Assembly: GCA_022842165.1 (NCBI GenBank)
Contig: JALHQC010000005.1
Span: 1 to 64,000, forward strand
Length of the DNA stretch: 64,000 nt
Reading direction: 5' to 3'
From: a bacterium
GTDB lineage: Bacteria; Pseudomonadota; Alphaproteobacteria; Rhizobiales; Aestuariivirgaceae
The translations under genes were made by a program, and so were the position numbers. Of this stretch, positions 46,415 to 53,614 are shown piece by piece. The notes beneath the pieces were generated by a model. The model did not search any database and was not told where the DNA came from. It was given only the letters and a program-made list of their open reading frames with translations. Numbering within the stretch: position 1 is the stretch's first letter; each line of letters starts with the position of its first letter.

Positions 46415-46521
46415 CAATGTTGTCATCCCCGCACTTGTTGCGGGGACCCATTGTGCAACAAGCGCGGAAGTTCGAGAGTGTCGATGAATGGGTCCTCGGG
46501 ACAAGCCCGAGGATGACAACA
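46415..46521. repeat. Palindromic intergenic repeat element
   Basis: A nested palindrome lies between the second oxidase and the ankyrin gene. The outer arms are GTTGTCATCC and GGATGACAAC. Inside them are GACCCATT/AATGGGTC, a hairpin with CCCCGC and GCGGGG, and a hairpin with CCTCGGG and CCCGAGG around an ACAAG loop. This pattern ('tcatccccgc...gcgggga' and its mate) is the form of the dispersed intergenic palindromes of alphaproteobacteria. It likely occurs in many copies elsewhere in the genome. Confidence 0.7.
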
Positions 46522-46531
46522 ACTGGAGGCG

Positions 46532-47197
46532 TTACCTCGCCCCCGCCTTCTCAAGCATCGTCACCATTTCCTTGTATCCACGCTGCTTTGCGTGGGTGAG
46601 CGGCGTGACGCCGTCGCCATCGGCGAGGTTTACATCAGCACCTGCTGCGATCAGCTGCTGCAGGATGTCCTGATGCACGGGGCCGCCGTCAGACAGGATG
46701 ATCGTCTCGAGCAACGCAGTCCAGCCGAGGCGGTTGATATGGTCGATCTCGATTTCCGTCTTCAGCAGTTCGCGCACCGTCTCGGGATGACCGTGGTGGG
46801 CTGCGGGGATGAGCGCGTTGCCGCCATAGCGATTGGTGTCGTCCAAGTCGGCCTTGCCGGTTGCCAGAGTGAGTTTCAGGATTTCGAGGCGGCCTTCGGC
46901 GCCGGCATAGAGGAAGGGCGTATCGCGGATATTGTCCCTCGCGTTCACGTCTGCACCGGCTTCGATCAGCACGCGCGCCGCATTGACGGCATCTGCGTGC
47001 GTAGCGACCAGCAGCGGCGTGCGCTGGTCCTTGTCGCGCGCGTCGAGCTTTGCGCCCGATGCGATCAATGCCTTTACGCGGTCTGCGTCATTGGCTTTCG
47101 CAGCCACGTGCAATTCGGTTTCCATTCCAGTCTCCTCGGCAAATGCGGGCGATGCGGCAACCACCAGCGACAGCAGCATGGCGCGGCGGCTCATCAT
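46532..47197 (-). CDS. Secreted ankyrin-repeat protein
   Basis: A 221-residue protein with a signal peptide (LLSLVVAASPAFAEE) and about five ankyrin repeats, for example 'QRTPLLVATHADAVNAARVL', IEAGADVNARDN and AAGADVNLADGDGVTPLTHA. Ankyrin repeats mediate protein binding; the periplasmic location means the partner is probably in the envelope. It starts 3 bases after the upstream MoxR gene ends on the same strand, so the two are likely co-transcribed. The 5' end is close to AGGG. Confidence 0.8.
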   Translation of the reverse strand: MMSRRAMLLSLVVAASPAFAEETGMETELHVAAKANDADRVKALIASGAKLDARDKDQRTPLLVATHADAVNAARVLIEAGADVNARDNIRDTPFLYAGAEGRLEILKLTLATGKADLDDTNRYGGNALIPAAHHGHPETVRELLKTEIEIDHINRLGWTALLETIILSDGGPVHQDILQQLIAAGADVNLADGDGVTPLTHAKQRGYKEMVTMLEKAGAR

Positions 47198-47199
47198 GT

Positions 47200-48045
47200 T
47201 CAACGGCCCTCGCGCCTGGCCATGAAGGCCAGCCGCTCGAACAGCATCACGTCCTGCTCGTTCTTTAGCAGCGCACCATGCAGCGGCGGAATGACTTTTC
47301 GCGGGTCGCGCTCGCGAAGGGTTTCGGGCGAGATGTCCTCGTTCAGGAGCAGCTTCAGCCAGTCGAGCAATTCGGACGTCGATGGCTTCTTCTTGAGGCC
47401 CGGCACATCGCGCAGCTCGAAGAAGATGTTGAGCGCTTCCGAAACCAGGCGCTGCTTGATGCCGGGGAAGTGCACGTCAACAATCGACTGCATCGTTTCC
47501 GCATCTGGAAACCTGATATAGTGAAAGAAACAGCGGCGCAGGAAGGCGTCGGGGAGTTCCTTTTCATTATTCGAGGTGATGATGACGATAGGGCGCCTTG
47601 CAGCTTTCACCGTCTCGCCGGTTTCATAGACGAAGAACTCCATGCGGTCGAGCTCCTGGAGCAGATCGTTCGGAAACTCGATATCGGCCTTGTCGATCTC
47701 GTCGATCAGCAACACCGGACGCCCGTCATGGGCGAAGGCCTCCCACAGCTTGCCACGGCGGATATAATTCCTGATGTCGTGAACGCGGGCATCGCCCAGC
47801 TGCGAATCGCGCAACCGCGCCACGGCGTCATATTCATAAAGGCCCTGCTGCGCCTTGGTCGTCGATTTGATGTGCCACTCGATGAGCGGCACGCCGATTG
47901 ACGTCGCGATTTCGCTGGCCAGAATGGTCTTTCCGGTGCCGGGCTCGCCCTTCACCAGCAGCGGCCGCTCGAGCACGATCGCGGCATTGACCGCCATCTT
48001 GAGATCGCCGGTTGCAACGTAATCGGCTGTTCCTTCAAAGCGCAT
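47200..48045 (-). CDS. MoxR family AAA+ ATPase
   Basis: A 281-residue AAA+ ATPase. Walker A is LVKGEPGTGKTILASEI near residue 38, Walker B 'GRPVLLIDEIDKADIEFPND', sensor 'IVIITSNNEKELPDAFLRRC'. MoxR proteins remodel or metal-load partner complexes, normally with a CoxE-like VWA protein. A CoxE-like gene exists in this window at 35066-36250 but not next to it. The start at 48045 has GGGAG 5 bases upstream. The downstream ankyrin gene begins after a 2-base gap. Confidence 0.87.
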   Translation of the reverse strand: MRFEGTADYVATGDLKMAVNAAIVLERPLLVKGEPGTGKTILASEIATSIGVPLIEWHIKSTTKAQQGLYEYDAVARLRDSQLGDARVHDIRNYIRRGKLWEAFAHDGRPVLLIDEIDKADIEFPNDLLQELDRMEFFVYETGETVKAARRPIVIITSNNEKELPDAFLRRCFFHYIRFPDAETMQSIVDVHFPGIKQRLVSEALNIFFELRDVPGLKKKPSTSELLDWLKLLLNEDISPETLRERDPRKVIPPLHGALLKNEQDVMLFERLAFMARREGR

Positions 48046-48241
48046 GGAGGCTCCCTCAGTTGCCACGCAAACTGTTTGCCAGATTTTCATCACTTTGTGG
48101 CAGATGTCACGAAAGTGTTGCCAAATCATGGTGATGGATGGCGCGATAAAGGCCGTGGCCGGTGCTGTTGCAGCCTATTGTCGAAGCCTCGCGGTGCCGC
48201 TATAAGCCCGCGGCACCAGAGGGTTGAACAGAGAGTTCGAG

Positions 48242-48658
48242 ATGGCTGTCGAAGTCGACGAAGACTACAAACCCAGCGACGACGAGCCGTTCATGAACGA
48301 ACGGCAGAGGGAGTATTTCCGTGCCAAGCTGATCCGCTGGAAGGAAGAGATCCTCAAGGAAAGCAAGGAAACCATCGCGCATCTGCAGGACGAGAACCAC
48401 GTCCTGCCGGACCTTGCCGACCGTGCATCTTCGGAAACCGACCGTTCGCTGGAACTCCGCACACGTGACCGCCAGCGCAAGCTGATCTCGAAGATCGAGG
48501 CAGCGCTGAAGCGGATCGAGGACGGCTCATACGGCTATTGCGAGGAAACCGGCGAACCCATCAGCCTCCGGCGCCTTGACGCGCGCCCCATCGCCACGCT
48601 GTCGATCGAGGCGCAGGAACGCCACGAACGGCGGGAACGGGTCTACAGGGACGATTGA
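48242..48658 (+). CDS. dksA: DksA-like RNA polymerase regulator lacking most zinc cysteines
   Basis: A 138-residue protein of the DksA/TraR family, which binds the RNA polymerase secondary channel with ppGpp to adjust transcription in the stringent response. The coiled coil holds the tip motif 'LPDLADRASSETDRS', keeping the Asp/Asp/Ala tip pattern. The C-terminal zinc region reads YGYCEETGEPISLRRLDARP, then LSIEAQ: only the first of four cysteines of E. coli DksA remains. Such Zn-less forms occur in alphaproteobacteria (Rhodobacter). An in-frame TTG 18 bases earlier is a less likely start. Confidence 0.88.
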   Translation: MAVEVDEDYKPSDDEPFMNERQREYFRAKLIRWKEEILKESKETIAHLQDENHVLPDLADRASSETDRSLELRTRDRQRKLISKIEAALKRIEDGSYGYCEETGEPISLRRLDARPIATLSIEAQERHERRERVYRDD

Positions 48659-48668
48659 TCTTTTCGTC

Positions 48669-50462
48669 TCAGACGAAGAGTTCAACTTTCTCGAAAGTAC
48701 GAACGTCGACCAGGCCGACGTCCGAAATCCTGAGTTCCGGGATGACGACCAGCGCCAGCAGCGAGTGCTGCATGTAGGCGTTGTTCAAGGTGCAGCCGCA
48801 GGCCTTCATGGCGGCAACCAGCTGATCCGCCTTCTTCGCAACGGCTTCGGCGCGCTCATCCGACATCAGCCCGGCGATCGGCAGTTCGACCAATGCCAGT
48901 TGTTTGCCCTTGCTGACGACGATGGCGCCTCCGCCGACTTTCCGAAGGGTGTTGGCGGCCAGCGCCATGTCGTCGCGGTTGGTGCCGACGACGATCATGT
49001 GATGACTGTCGTGCGCGACGGTCGAGGCCACGGCGCAATCGACATTGTAACCGAAGCCCGAGACAAAGGCATTGACGACTCCGCCCGTCGCCTTGTGGCG
49101 CTCCACCAGCGCGATCTGGCAGACGCCTGACTGCGGATCGGCATCGACCAGGCCAGAGGACACTTTCAGACGCTTCTCCAACGCCCTTGTGGGGGCCTGG
49201 TTCTCGATCACGCCGATGACGCGGGCCGTCACCTCATTCGCGCCCTTGGGTGCTGCGATTGCGAAATCCTTTGGCGTCACGTCGCGCGCCATGTTTACGG
49301 TGTTCTTGGCGGAGGAGGGATAGTGGAAGGCGGGAATTTCGGCGGTGAGTTTGCCGTCTGACGCCATCACGACACCGCGCGCGATGACGAGTTCGACCGG
49401 CAATGTCACGATGTCCGAAGTGAGGAAAAGGTCGGCGCGGCGGCCCGGCGTGATCGAACCCAGTTCCCGCTCAAGCCCGAAATGCTGGGCGGTGTTGAGG
49501 CTTGCCATCTGGATCGCGGTGATCGGTTTCAGCCCCTGGGCGATCGCATGGCGGACGACGCGGTTCATGTGGCCATCGTTCACCAGCGTGCCCGAATGGG
49601 AATCATCCGTACACAGAATGAAGTTGCGGGAATCGAGGCCCGATTCGGTGACGGCCTTGACCTGTTCCGCCACATCGTACCAGGCCGAGCCCAGGCGCAG
49701 CATGGCGCGCATGCCCTGGCGCACCCGGGCTATGGCATCTTCCGCGCGCGTTCCTTCGTGGTCGTCAGCCGGGCCTCCGGCCGCATAGGCATGGAAGGGG
49801 AGCCCCAAATCGGGCGAAGCATAGTGCCCGCCCACGGTCTTGCCGGCGTCTTGCGTGGCGGCGATCTCGGCCAGCATCTTGGCATCGGCGTTGATCACGC
49901 CGGGGAAGTTCATCATTTCGCCGAGGCCGATGATGTTGGGCCAGCCCATCGCCTCTTGCACCTCGTCGGGGCCCAGTTCGGCGCCCGGGTTTTCAAGGCC
50001 CGGCGCACTGGGCACGCAGGACGGCATCTGCACGAAGACATTGACGGGAAGCCCCATCGCCTCGTCGTGCATCAGGCGCACGCCGGGCAGGCCCAGCACG
50101 TTGGCGATTTCATGGGGGTCGATGAACATTGACGTGGTGCCGTGCGGAATGACGGCGCGGGCAAATTCGGTGACCGTCACCATGCCGCTTTCCACATGCA
50201 TGTGGCCATCGCACAATCCCGGCACCATGTAGCGGCCTTGCGCTTCGATGACCATGGTATGAGGCCCTATGGCATGGGCGGCGTCGGGGCCGACATAGGC
50301 GAACCGGCCTGCGGTGATGGCGATGTCGATCGCGGGCAGGATTTCGCCCGAATGGACATTCACCCATTTGCCCTGGCGGATCACCATATCGGCCTTGCGG
50401 CGGCCCATGGCCGTATCGATGAGGAGGGATGCGGTTTCGGCCCAGGTCTTCAATCCGGTCAT
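48669..50462 (-). CDS. ade: Adenine deaminase
   Basis: A 597-residue amidohydrolase-superfamily enzyme converting adenine to hypoxanthine and ammonia. The metal site is GLCDGHMHVESGMVT near residue 85, with later HANVLG-type blocks 'SMFIDPHEIANVLGLPGVRL' and FILCTDDSHSGTLVNDGHMN (metal His/Asp). A C-terminal Ade-type domain includes VVGTNRDDMALAANTLRKVG. ATG 50462 has GGAG 6 bases upstream and is preferred over ATG 50474. Purine salvage and allantoin breakdown connect to the allE gene at 10364. Confidence 0.88.
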   Translation of the reverse strand: MTGLKTWAETASLLIDTAMGRRKADMVIRQGKWVNVHSGEILPAIDIAITAGRFAYVGPDAAHAIGPHTMVIEAQGRYMVPGLCDGHMHVESGMVTVTEFARAVIPHGTTSMFIDPHEIANVLGLPGVRLMHDEAMGLPVNVFVQMPSCVPSAPGLENPGAELGPDEVQEAMGWPNIIGLGEMMNFPGVINADAKMLAEIAATQDAGKTVGGHYASPDLGLPFHAYAAGGPADDHEGTRAEDAIARVRQGMRAMLRLGSAWYDVAEQVKAVTESGLDSRNFILCTDDSHSGTLVNDGHMNRVVRHAIAQGLKPITAIQMASLNTAQHFGLERELGSITPGRRADLFLTSDIVTLPVELVIARGVVMASDGKLTAEIPAFHYPSSAKNTVNMARDVTPKDFAIAAPKGANEVTARVIGVIENQAPTRALEKRLKVSSGLVDADPQSGVCQIALVERHKATGGVVNAFVSGFGYNVDCAVASTVAHDSHHMIVVGTNRDDMALAANTLRKVGGGAIVVSKGKQLALVELPIAGLMSDERAEAVAKKADQLVAAMKACGCTLNNAYMQHSLLALVVIPELRISDVGLVDVRTFEKVELFV

Positions 50463-50511
50463 CGGAGGCTCCATTTGCCGGGCACTATAGGTGAGAGCGG
50501 GGAAGGCGCAA

Positions 50512-51303
50512 TCAGGCGGTCATGATCGCCATCGCCTCGTCCAGAAGCGGGCGCGAGCCGGCGGTGATCACATTGCCGCCCTGTGCAATGTCGCCCCCCG
50601 TCCATTCCGCCGCGACACCGCCTGCTCCGGTGACGATGGGCAGAAGCGGCGTGATGTCATAAGGCTGGAGGCCGCAATCCATGGCGATGTCGATGTGGCC
50701 CGCCGCCATCATGCAGAAGAAATAGGCATCGCCGCCATAGCGAGTGAGCTGCGCCCTGGCTTTGAGCGCCTGGAACCGCCGCTGGTTTTCGGCACTGCGG
50801 TAAAGTTCGGGCGCGGTCGTGCCAACCGAGGCCCGGGCAAGGGGAACATCCTTGCGGCTGGCGATCGGGCTGGTTTGCCCCCGATAGTCGTGCCAGGCGC
50901 CTTCGGGGCTGCCATAGAACATGTCGCCCACCACCGGCTGGTTCATCAGGCCGACGGCGGGGCGCCCCTCATGGCTGAGGCCAATCAGCGTCGCCCAGGT
51001 GGGCATGCCGCAGACAAAGGCGCGGGTGCCGTCGATGGGATCGAGAACCCAGGTGAAGGGCGAGCGGGCCTCCTTCAGGCCGAATTCCTCGCCCAGGATG
51101 CCATGATCGGGATAATGCTCTTCGATCATCCGGCGAATGATGCGCTCGCCTGCGCGGTCGCCCTCCGTGACAGGGTCCCAGACTGGCCCGTCCTTCACGT
51201 CAACAGCGGTGTTGCGGCGGAAATAGGGGAGGATTTCCCTGGCAGAGGCTTCCGCGAGAGCGATGGCGAAGCGGGTCAGCTGAGCCCAATCGGGAGTGTG
51301 CAT
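50512..51303 (-). CDS. hisN: Inositol-monophosphatase-family phosphatase, probable histidinol-phosphatase HisN
   Basis: A 263-residue Mg-dependent phosphatase. The metal motifs are GILGEEFG, WVLDPIDGTRAFVCG, and 'GLQPYDITPLLPIVTGAGGV', as in the HisN subtype (histidinol phosphate phosphatase). The ribosome region is overlaid by an inverted repeat CTGATCC/GGATCAG (51311-51331). SuhB/IMPase activity cannot be excluded. Beside it on the plus strand is a candidate sRNA; the suhB RNA motif of alphaproteobacteria was named for this neighbourhood. Confidence 0.8.
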   Translation of the reverse strand: MHTPDWAQLTRFAIALAEASAREILPYFRRNTAVDVKDGPVWDPVTEGDRAGERIIRRMIEEHYPDHGILGEEFGLKEARSPFTWVLDPIDGTRAFVCGMPTWATLIGLSHEGRPAVGLMNQPVVGDMFYGSPEGAWHDYRGQTSPIASRKDVPLARASVGTTAPELYRSAENQRRFQALKARAQLTRYGGDAYFFCMMAAGHIDIAMDCGLQPYDITPLLPIVTGAGGVAAEWTGGDIAQGGNVITAGSRPLLDEAMAIMTA

Positions 51304-51310
51304 GTGTGCC

Positions 51311-51331
51311 CTGATCCTGTGAGTGGATCAG
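51311..51331. promoter_or_regulatory. Perfect inverted repeat in the hisN leader
   Basis: CTGATCC-TGTGAGT-GGATCAG is a 7-bp perfect inverted repeat with a seven-base loop lying 8 bases upstream of the hisN start codon, over the presumed ribosome site. It may be an operator or an RNA hairpin controlling translation. The rest of the gap to 51535 is AT-rich with no gene seen. Confidence 0.4.
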
Positions 51332-51535
51332 TCCTAGAAGACCGCAATCGCGGCCTCAAGACATCATTCATGTTGCGTTGCAGCATGATTCTAACGATAT
51401 GCAAAATTTGCAAGTCTTCATGTGGAGCAATGTTGCTGCCAAAATATATGTCATTTTTCAGCTATATAGACGAAATTGCTGCTCGGATCGCAGTGAAGTT
51501 TTTGACCAGTTGTGCAAAATTTTGCCAATCGGCGC

Positions 51536-51565
51536 TTGAATTATTTCTACTGCACTGCCAAATAC
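51536..51565 (+). promoter_or_regulatory. Candidate promoter of the sRNA
   Basis: TTGAAT (-35-like, 51536) and AAATAC (-10-like, 51560) are spaced so that transcription would begin at about 51571, exactly where the first sRNA hairpin begins. The -10 match is modest. Confidence 0.4.
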
Positions 51566-51570
51566 GCCTC

Positions 51571-51654
51571 GTGAGACAGCGATGTCTCACAGCCCTTCCT
51601 GGGCGTTTCCTCCCTAGACTTGGGCCGATCACCTTGGTGCATCGGCCCTTTTTT
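51571..51654 (+). ncRNA. Candidate small RNA, suhB/MmgR (alpha-r8)-like
   Basis: A structured, non-coding stretch. Hairpin 1 is GTGAGACA-GCGA-TGTCTCAC with a GNRA loop, hairpin 2 is GCCC-TTCCT-GGGC, then an unpaired pyrimidine-rich TTTCCTCCCT, and finally a strong terminator. The CCTCCC segment is complementary to Shine-Dalgarno sequences, as expected of a trans-acting sRNA. This layout, the strand relative to an IMPase-family gene and the neighbouring formylglutamate hydrolase fit the alphaproteobacterial suhB/MmgR motif as I recall it. Family membership needs a covariance-model search. It is antisense to no gene here. Confidence 0.65.
51622..51654 (+). terminator. Strong rho-independent terminator of the sRNA
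   Basis: GGGCCGAT and ATCGGCCC form a perfect 8-bp stem with an 11-base loop, followed immediately by six T residues (51649-51654). It faces the plus strand, where no protein gene ends upstream, supporting an independent short transcript. Confidence 0.85.
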
Positions 51655-51665
51655 CTTCTCAAAGC

Positions 51666-52556
51666 CTATTCGGCGGCAAGGCGCTTCGGCTTGAAGCGTT
51701 CCTCTACGTAAGAGAGAAGTTTTCCAATCACGCCGGCCATCAGGCTTTTCAGGGCCTCGAAATCCCCGGTTTTCTCGAGTGTCGCCTCGTTGAGATAGAG
51801 GCTGCGGTTGATCTCGATCTGAAGCGCATGGCGGCCATGATGCGGTGCCCCGTGATTCTGGGTGATGAAGCCGCCGGCATAAGGCTTGTTGCGCAAGACC
51901 CTGAGGCCGCTGGCCTTCAAACACTCTTCCGTGAAGGCAGAGAGATCCTCGCCACAGGACGCGCCAAAGCGGTCTCCCAGCACGACGTCGACGGCGGCGG
52001 ATGCCGGCGGCACAACATGGGCCGTGGCGCTGGCAGGCATCGAGTGGCAGTCGACCAGCAGCATCTCGCCCACCTTGTTCATCACTTCGCCGGTCAGCGC
52101 GGTCAGCGTCCGGTGATAGGGGACATAGACCTGGTCGATCCGGTGCCGCACCTCGGCAAAATCGATCCGGCCACGATAAATGTCTTCGCCTTCCGACACG
52201 ATCCGCGGAATGGTGCCAAGCCCGCCCGCCACCCTGGGCGAAGCGGTGTTCACATAGCCCGGCAACTCGGTCGAGAACATGCGCGGGTCGAGCTCGTAGG
52301 GTTCCCGGTTCAGGTCGATATAGCTGCGGGGCGCCAGGGCGCGCAGCATCGGCGCGCCGAAATCGATGCAGGACATGAAGATTTCATCGACATAACAGTC
52401 TTCGGACTTCCGCAGCGCGAGCAGCGGCAGGCGCGACTGGCGCAGGAAATGCGCCGGAAAATCCCGGCCGCTGTGGGGCGAATTGAAGACGGCCGGCGCC
52501 GTCCATTCGGGCGGCGTCAGGATCTCGAATGCCAGTGTCTTCTCGCTGTCTGCCAT
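51666..52556 (-). CDS. N-formylglutamate amidohydrolase-like protein
   Basis: A 296-residue zinc-dependent hydrolase of the FGase family (N-formylglutamate to glutamate plus formate, last step of one histidine-breakdown route). Marks are 'APAVFNSPHSGRDFP' near residue 20, YIDLNREPYELDP, 'LLVDCHSMPASATAHVVPP' and 'GGFITQNHGAPHHGRHALQI'. An in-frame ATG at 52637 would add 27 residues. Neither start has a strong ribosome site; the shorter fits the family. No other hut genes are adjacent, so the substrate may differ. Confidence 0.82.
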   Translation of the reverse strand: MADSEKTLAFEILTPPEWTAPAVFNSPHSGRDFPAHFLRQSRLPLLALRKSEDCYVDEIFMSCIDFGAPMLRALAPRSYIDLNREPYELDPRMFSTELPGYVNTASPRVAGGLGTIPRIVSEGEDIYRGRIDFAEVRHRIDQVYVPYHRTLTALTGEVMNKVGEMLLVDCHSMPASATAHVVPPASAAVDVVLGDRFGASCGEDLSAFTEECLKASGLRVLRNKPYAGGFITQNHGAPHHGRHALQIEINRSLYLNEATLEKTGDFEALKSLMAGVIGKLLSYVEERFKPKRLAAE

Positions 52557-52728
52557 GCGTTCCCGTGTTCTTCCGCCCTCGCCGAAACCCGCATCATCCA
52601 TGAGCGGGGCTGTGCTGTCCACAGTTTCCGGCTTCATTCGGCATTTACCCGCGGCGGTTTACAAGGCTAAAAGGGCGGCCTGGTGTTCGCAAGGCGGGTG
52701 GAAGACAGTTAGAATGACAATGAAGACG

Positions 52729-53088
52729 ATGGCCAAGATCATTCTCGCAGAAGACGACGACGACATGCGGCGCTTCCTCGTGAAGGCGCTGGAGAAGGCT
52801 GGCCATCAGGTCGTCAGTTTCGGCGAGGGTGCAAGCGCCTTCGAGGAGATCAAGCAGTCGACCTTCGATCTGCTGCTCACCGACATCGTGATGCCGGAAA
52901 TGGACGGCATCGAACTGGCCCGCCGTGCCTCCGAACTCGATCCGTCGCTCAAGATCATGTTCATCACCGGGTTCGCCGCCGTGGCGCTGCACCCCGATTC
53001 CAAGGCCCCCAAGGACGCGAAGGTGCTCTCGAAGCCCTTCCATCTGCGCGATCTGGTGGCCGAAGTCGAACGGATGATGGCGGCCTGA
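52729..53088 (+). CDS. cpdR: Single-domain response regulator CpdR
   Basis: A 119-residue receiver-only protein, AEDDDDMRRFL at the start, phosphorylated Asp in LLLTDIVMPEMDG (residue 52), 'MFITGFAAVALHPDSKAPKD' and VLSKPFHLRDLV. The FITGFAAVAL...SKAPKDAKVLSKPF pattern is distinctive of CpdR, which controls ClpXP degradation of cell-cycle proteins in alphaproteobacteria. ATGs at 52714 and 52720 in the same frame are alternatives; the chosen one gives a length close to Caulobacter CpdR. It lies just before the tRNA-Val that borders the island. Confidence 0.9.
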   Translation: MAKIILAEDDDDMRRFLVKALEKAGHQVVSFGEGASAFEEIKQSTFDLLLTDIVMPEMDGIELARRASELDPSLKIMFITGFAAVALHPDSKAPKDAKVLSKPFHLRDLVAEVERMMAA

Positions 53089-53163
53089 CGGGGCTTCCCC
53101 GGAAATCGGGGTTGCGCCATCGGAATTGGCCCGCTATAGGGGCCATCACTTGATGTCAGGCGT

Positions 53164-53238
53164 GGGTGGTTAGCTCAGCGGTAGAGCACTACCTTGACAT
53201 GGTAGGGGTCACAGGTTCGATCCCTGTACCACCCACCA
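53164..53238 (+). tRNA. tRNA-Val (GAC)
   Basis: A complete cloverleaf: acceptor GGGTGGT/ACCACCC, D-arm GCTCAGCGGTAGAGC, anticodon stem CTACC/GGTAG with loop TTGACAT (anticodon GAC, valine), T-arm ACAGG-TTCGATC-CCTGT, discriminator A and encoded CCA at 53236-53238. Its 3' end marks the left border of the accessory island. Confidence 0.96.
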
Positions 53239-53614
53239 TTCTTTGCTGACCAAACCACCACAATTCCACTCTCTGTGATTTCGCGCGCAGTTTCCGTGGC
53301 TTGCGCAGTCGTACCTGTCTCTACGGTGCAGATTCCTTGGAATTGGCCCGGAACTGGCCGGTCGCTGGCGCCGGAATCTCTGCAGCGCCAGATTCTGGTC
53401 ACGCATCATGATGGTGGAGGGTAAGGTCTACCGGCAGATTCCGCCTCAAGTGGTAGCACTCGCAAAGGGATCAATGGCAAAGACCTCATCTTTGGCAAAG
53501 TGCCTCTGGGCGAAAATGGCATATGAATTCTAGCAACAGATTGCGGACAGTCAGTCCAGCCGTGTCTGGCAGACCACTCGCTGCGAGCAGGCGGCTTTGG
53601 GAGGGGAGGAGTTT
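53239..53614. other. Gene-poor stretch after the tRNA
   Basis: About 376 bases with no convincing gene. The longest short plus-strand frame, 41 codons from 53408, has no ribosome site. No repeats of the tRNA end or strong hairpins were seen. It may hold the island's attachment region. Confidence 0.4.

Noticed and set aside
53175-53409. Minus-strand frames across the tRNA-Val gene that end in a WYRDRTCDPYHV-like sequence
   Set aside because: This peptide is the well-known artefact of translating the antisense strand of a tRNA; no real gene.
53408-53533. 41-codon plus-strand frame in the gap after the tRNA
   Set aside because: No ribosome site, no recognisable motif, unremarkable composition; kept only as a possibility.
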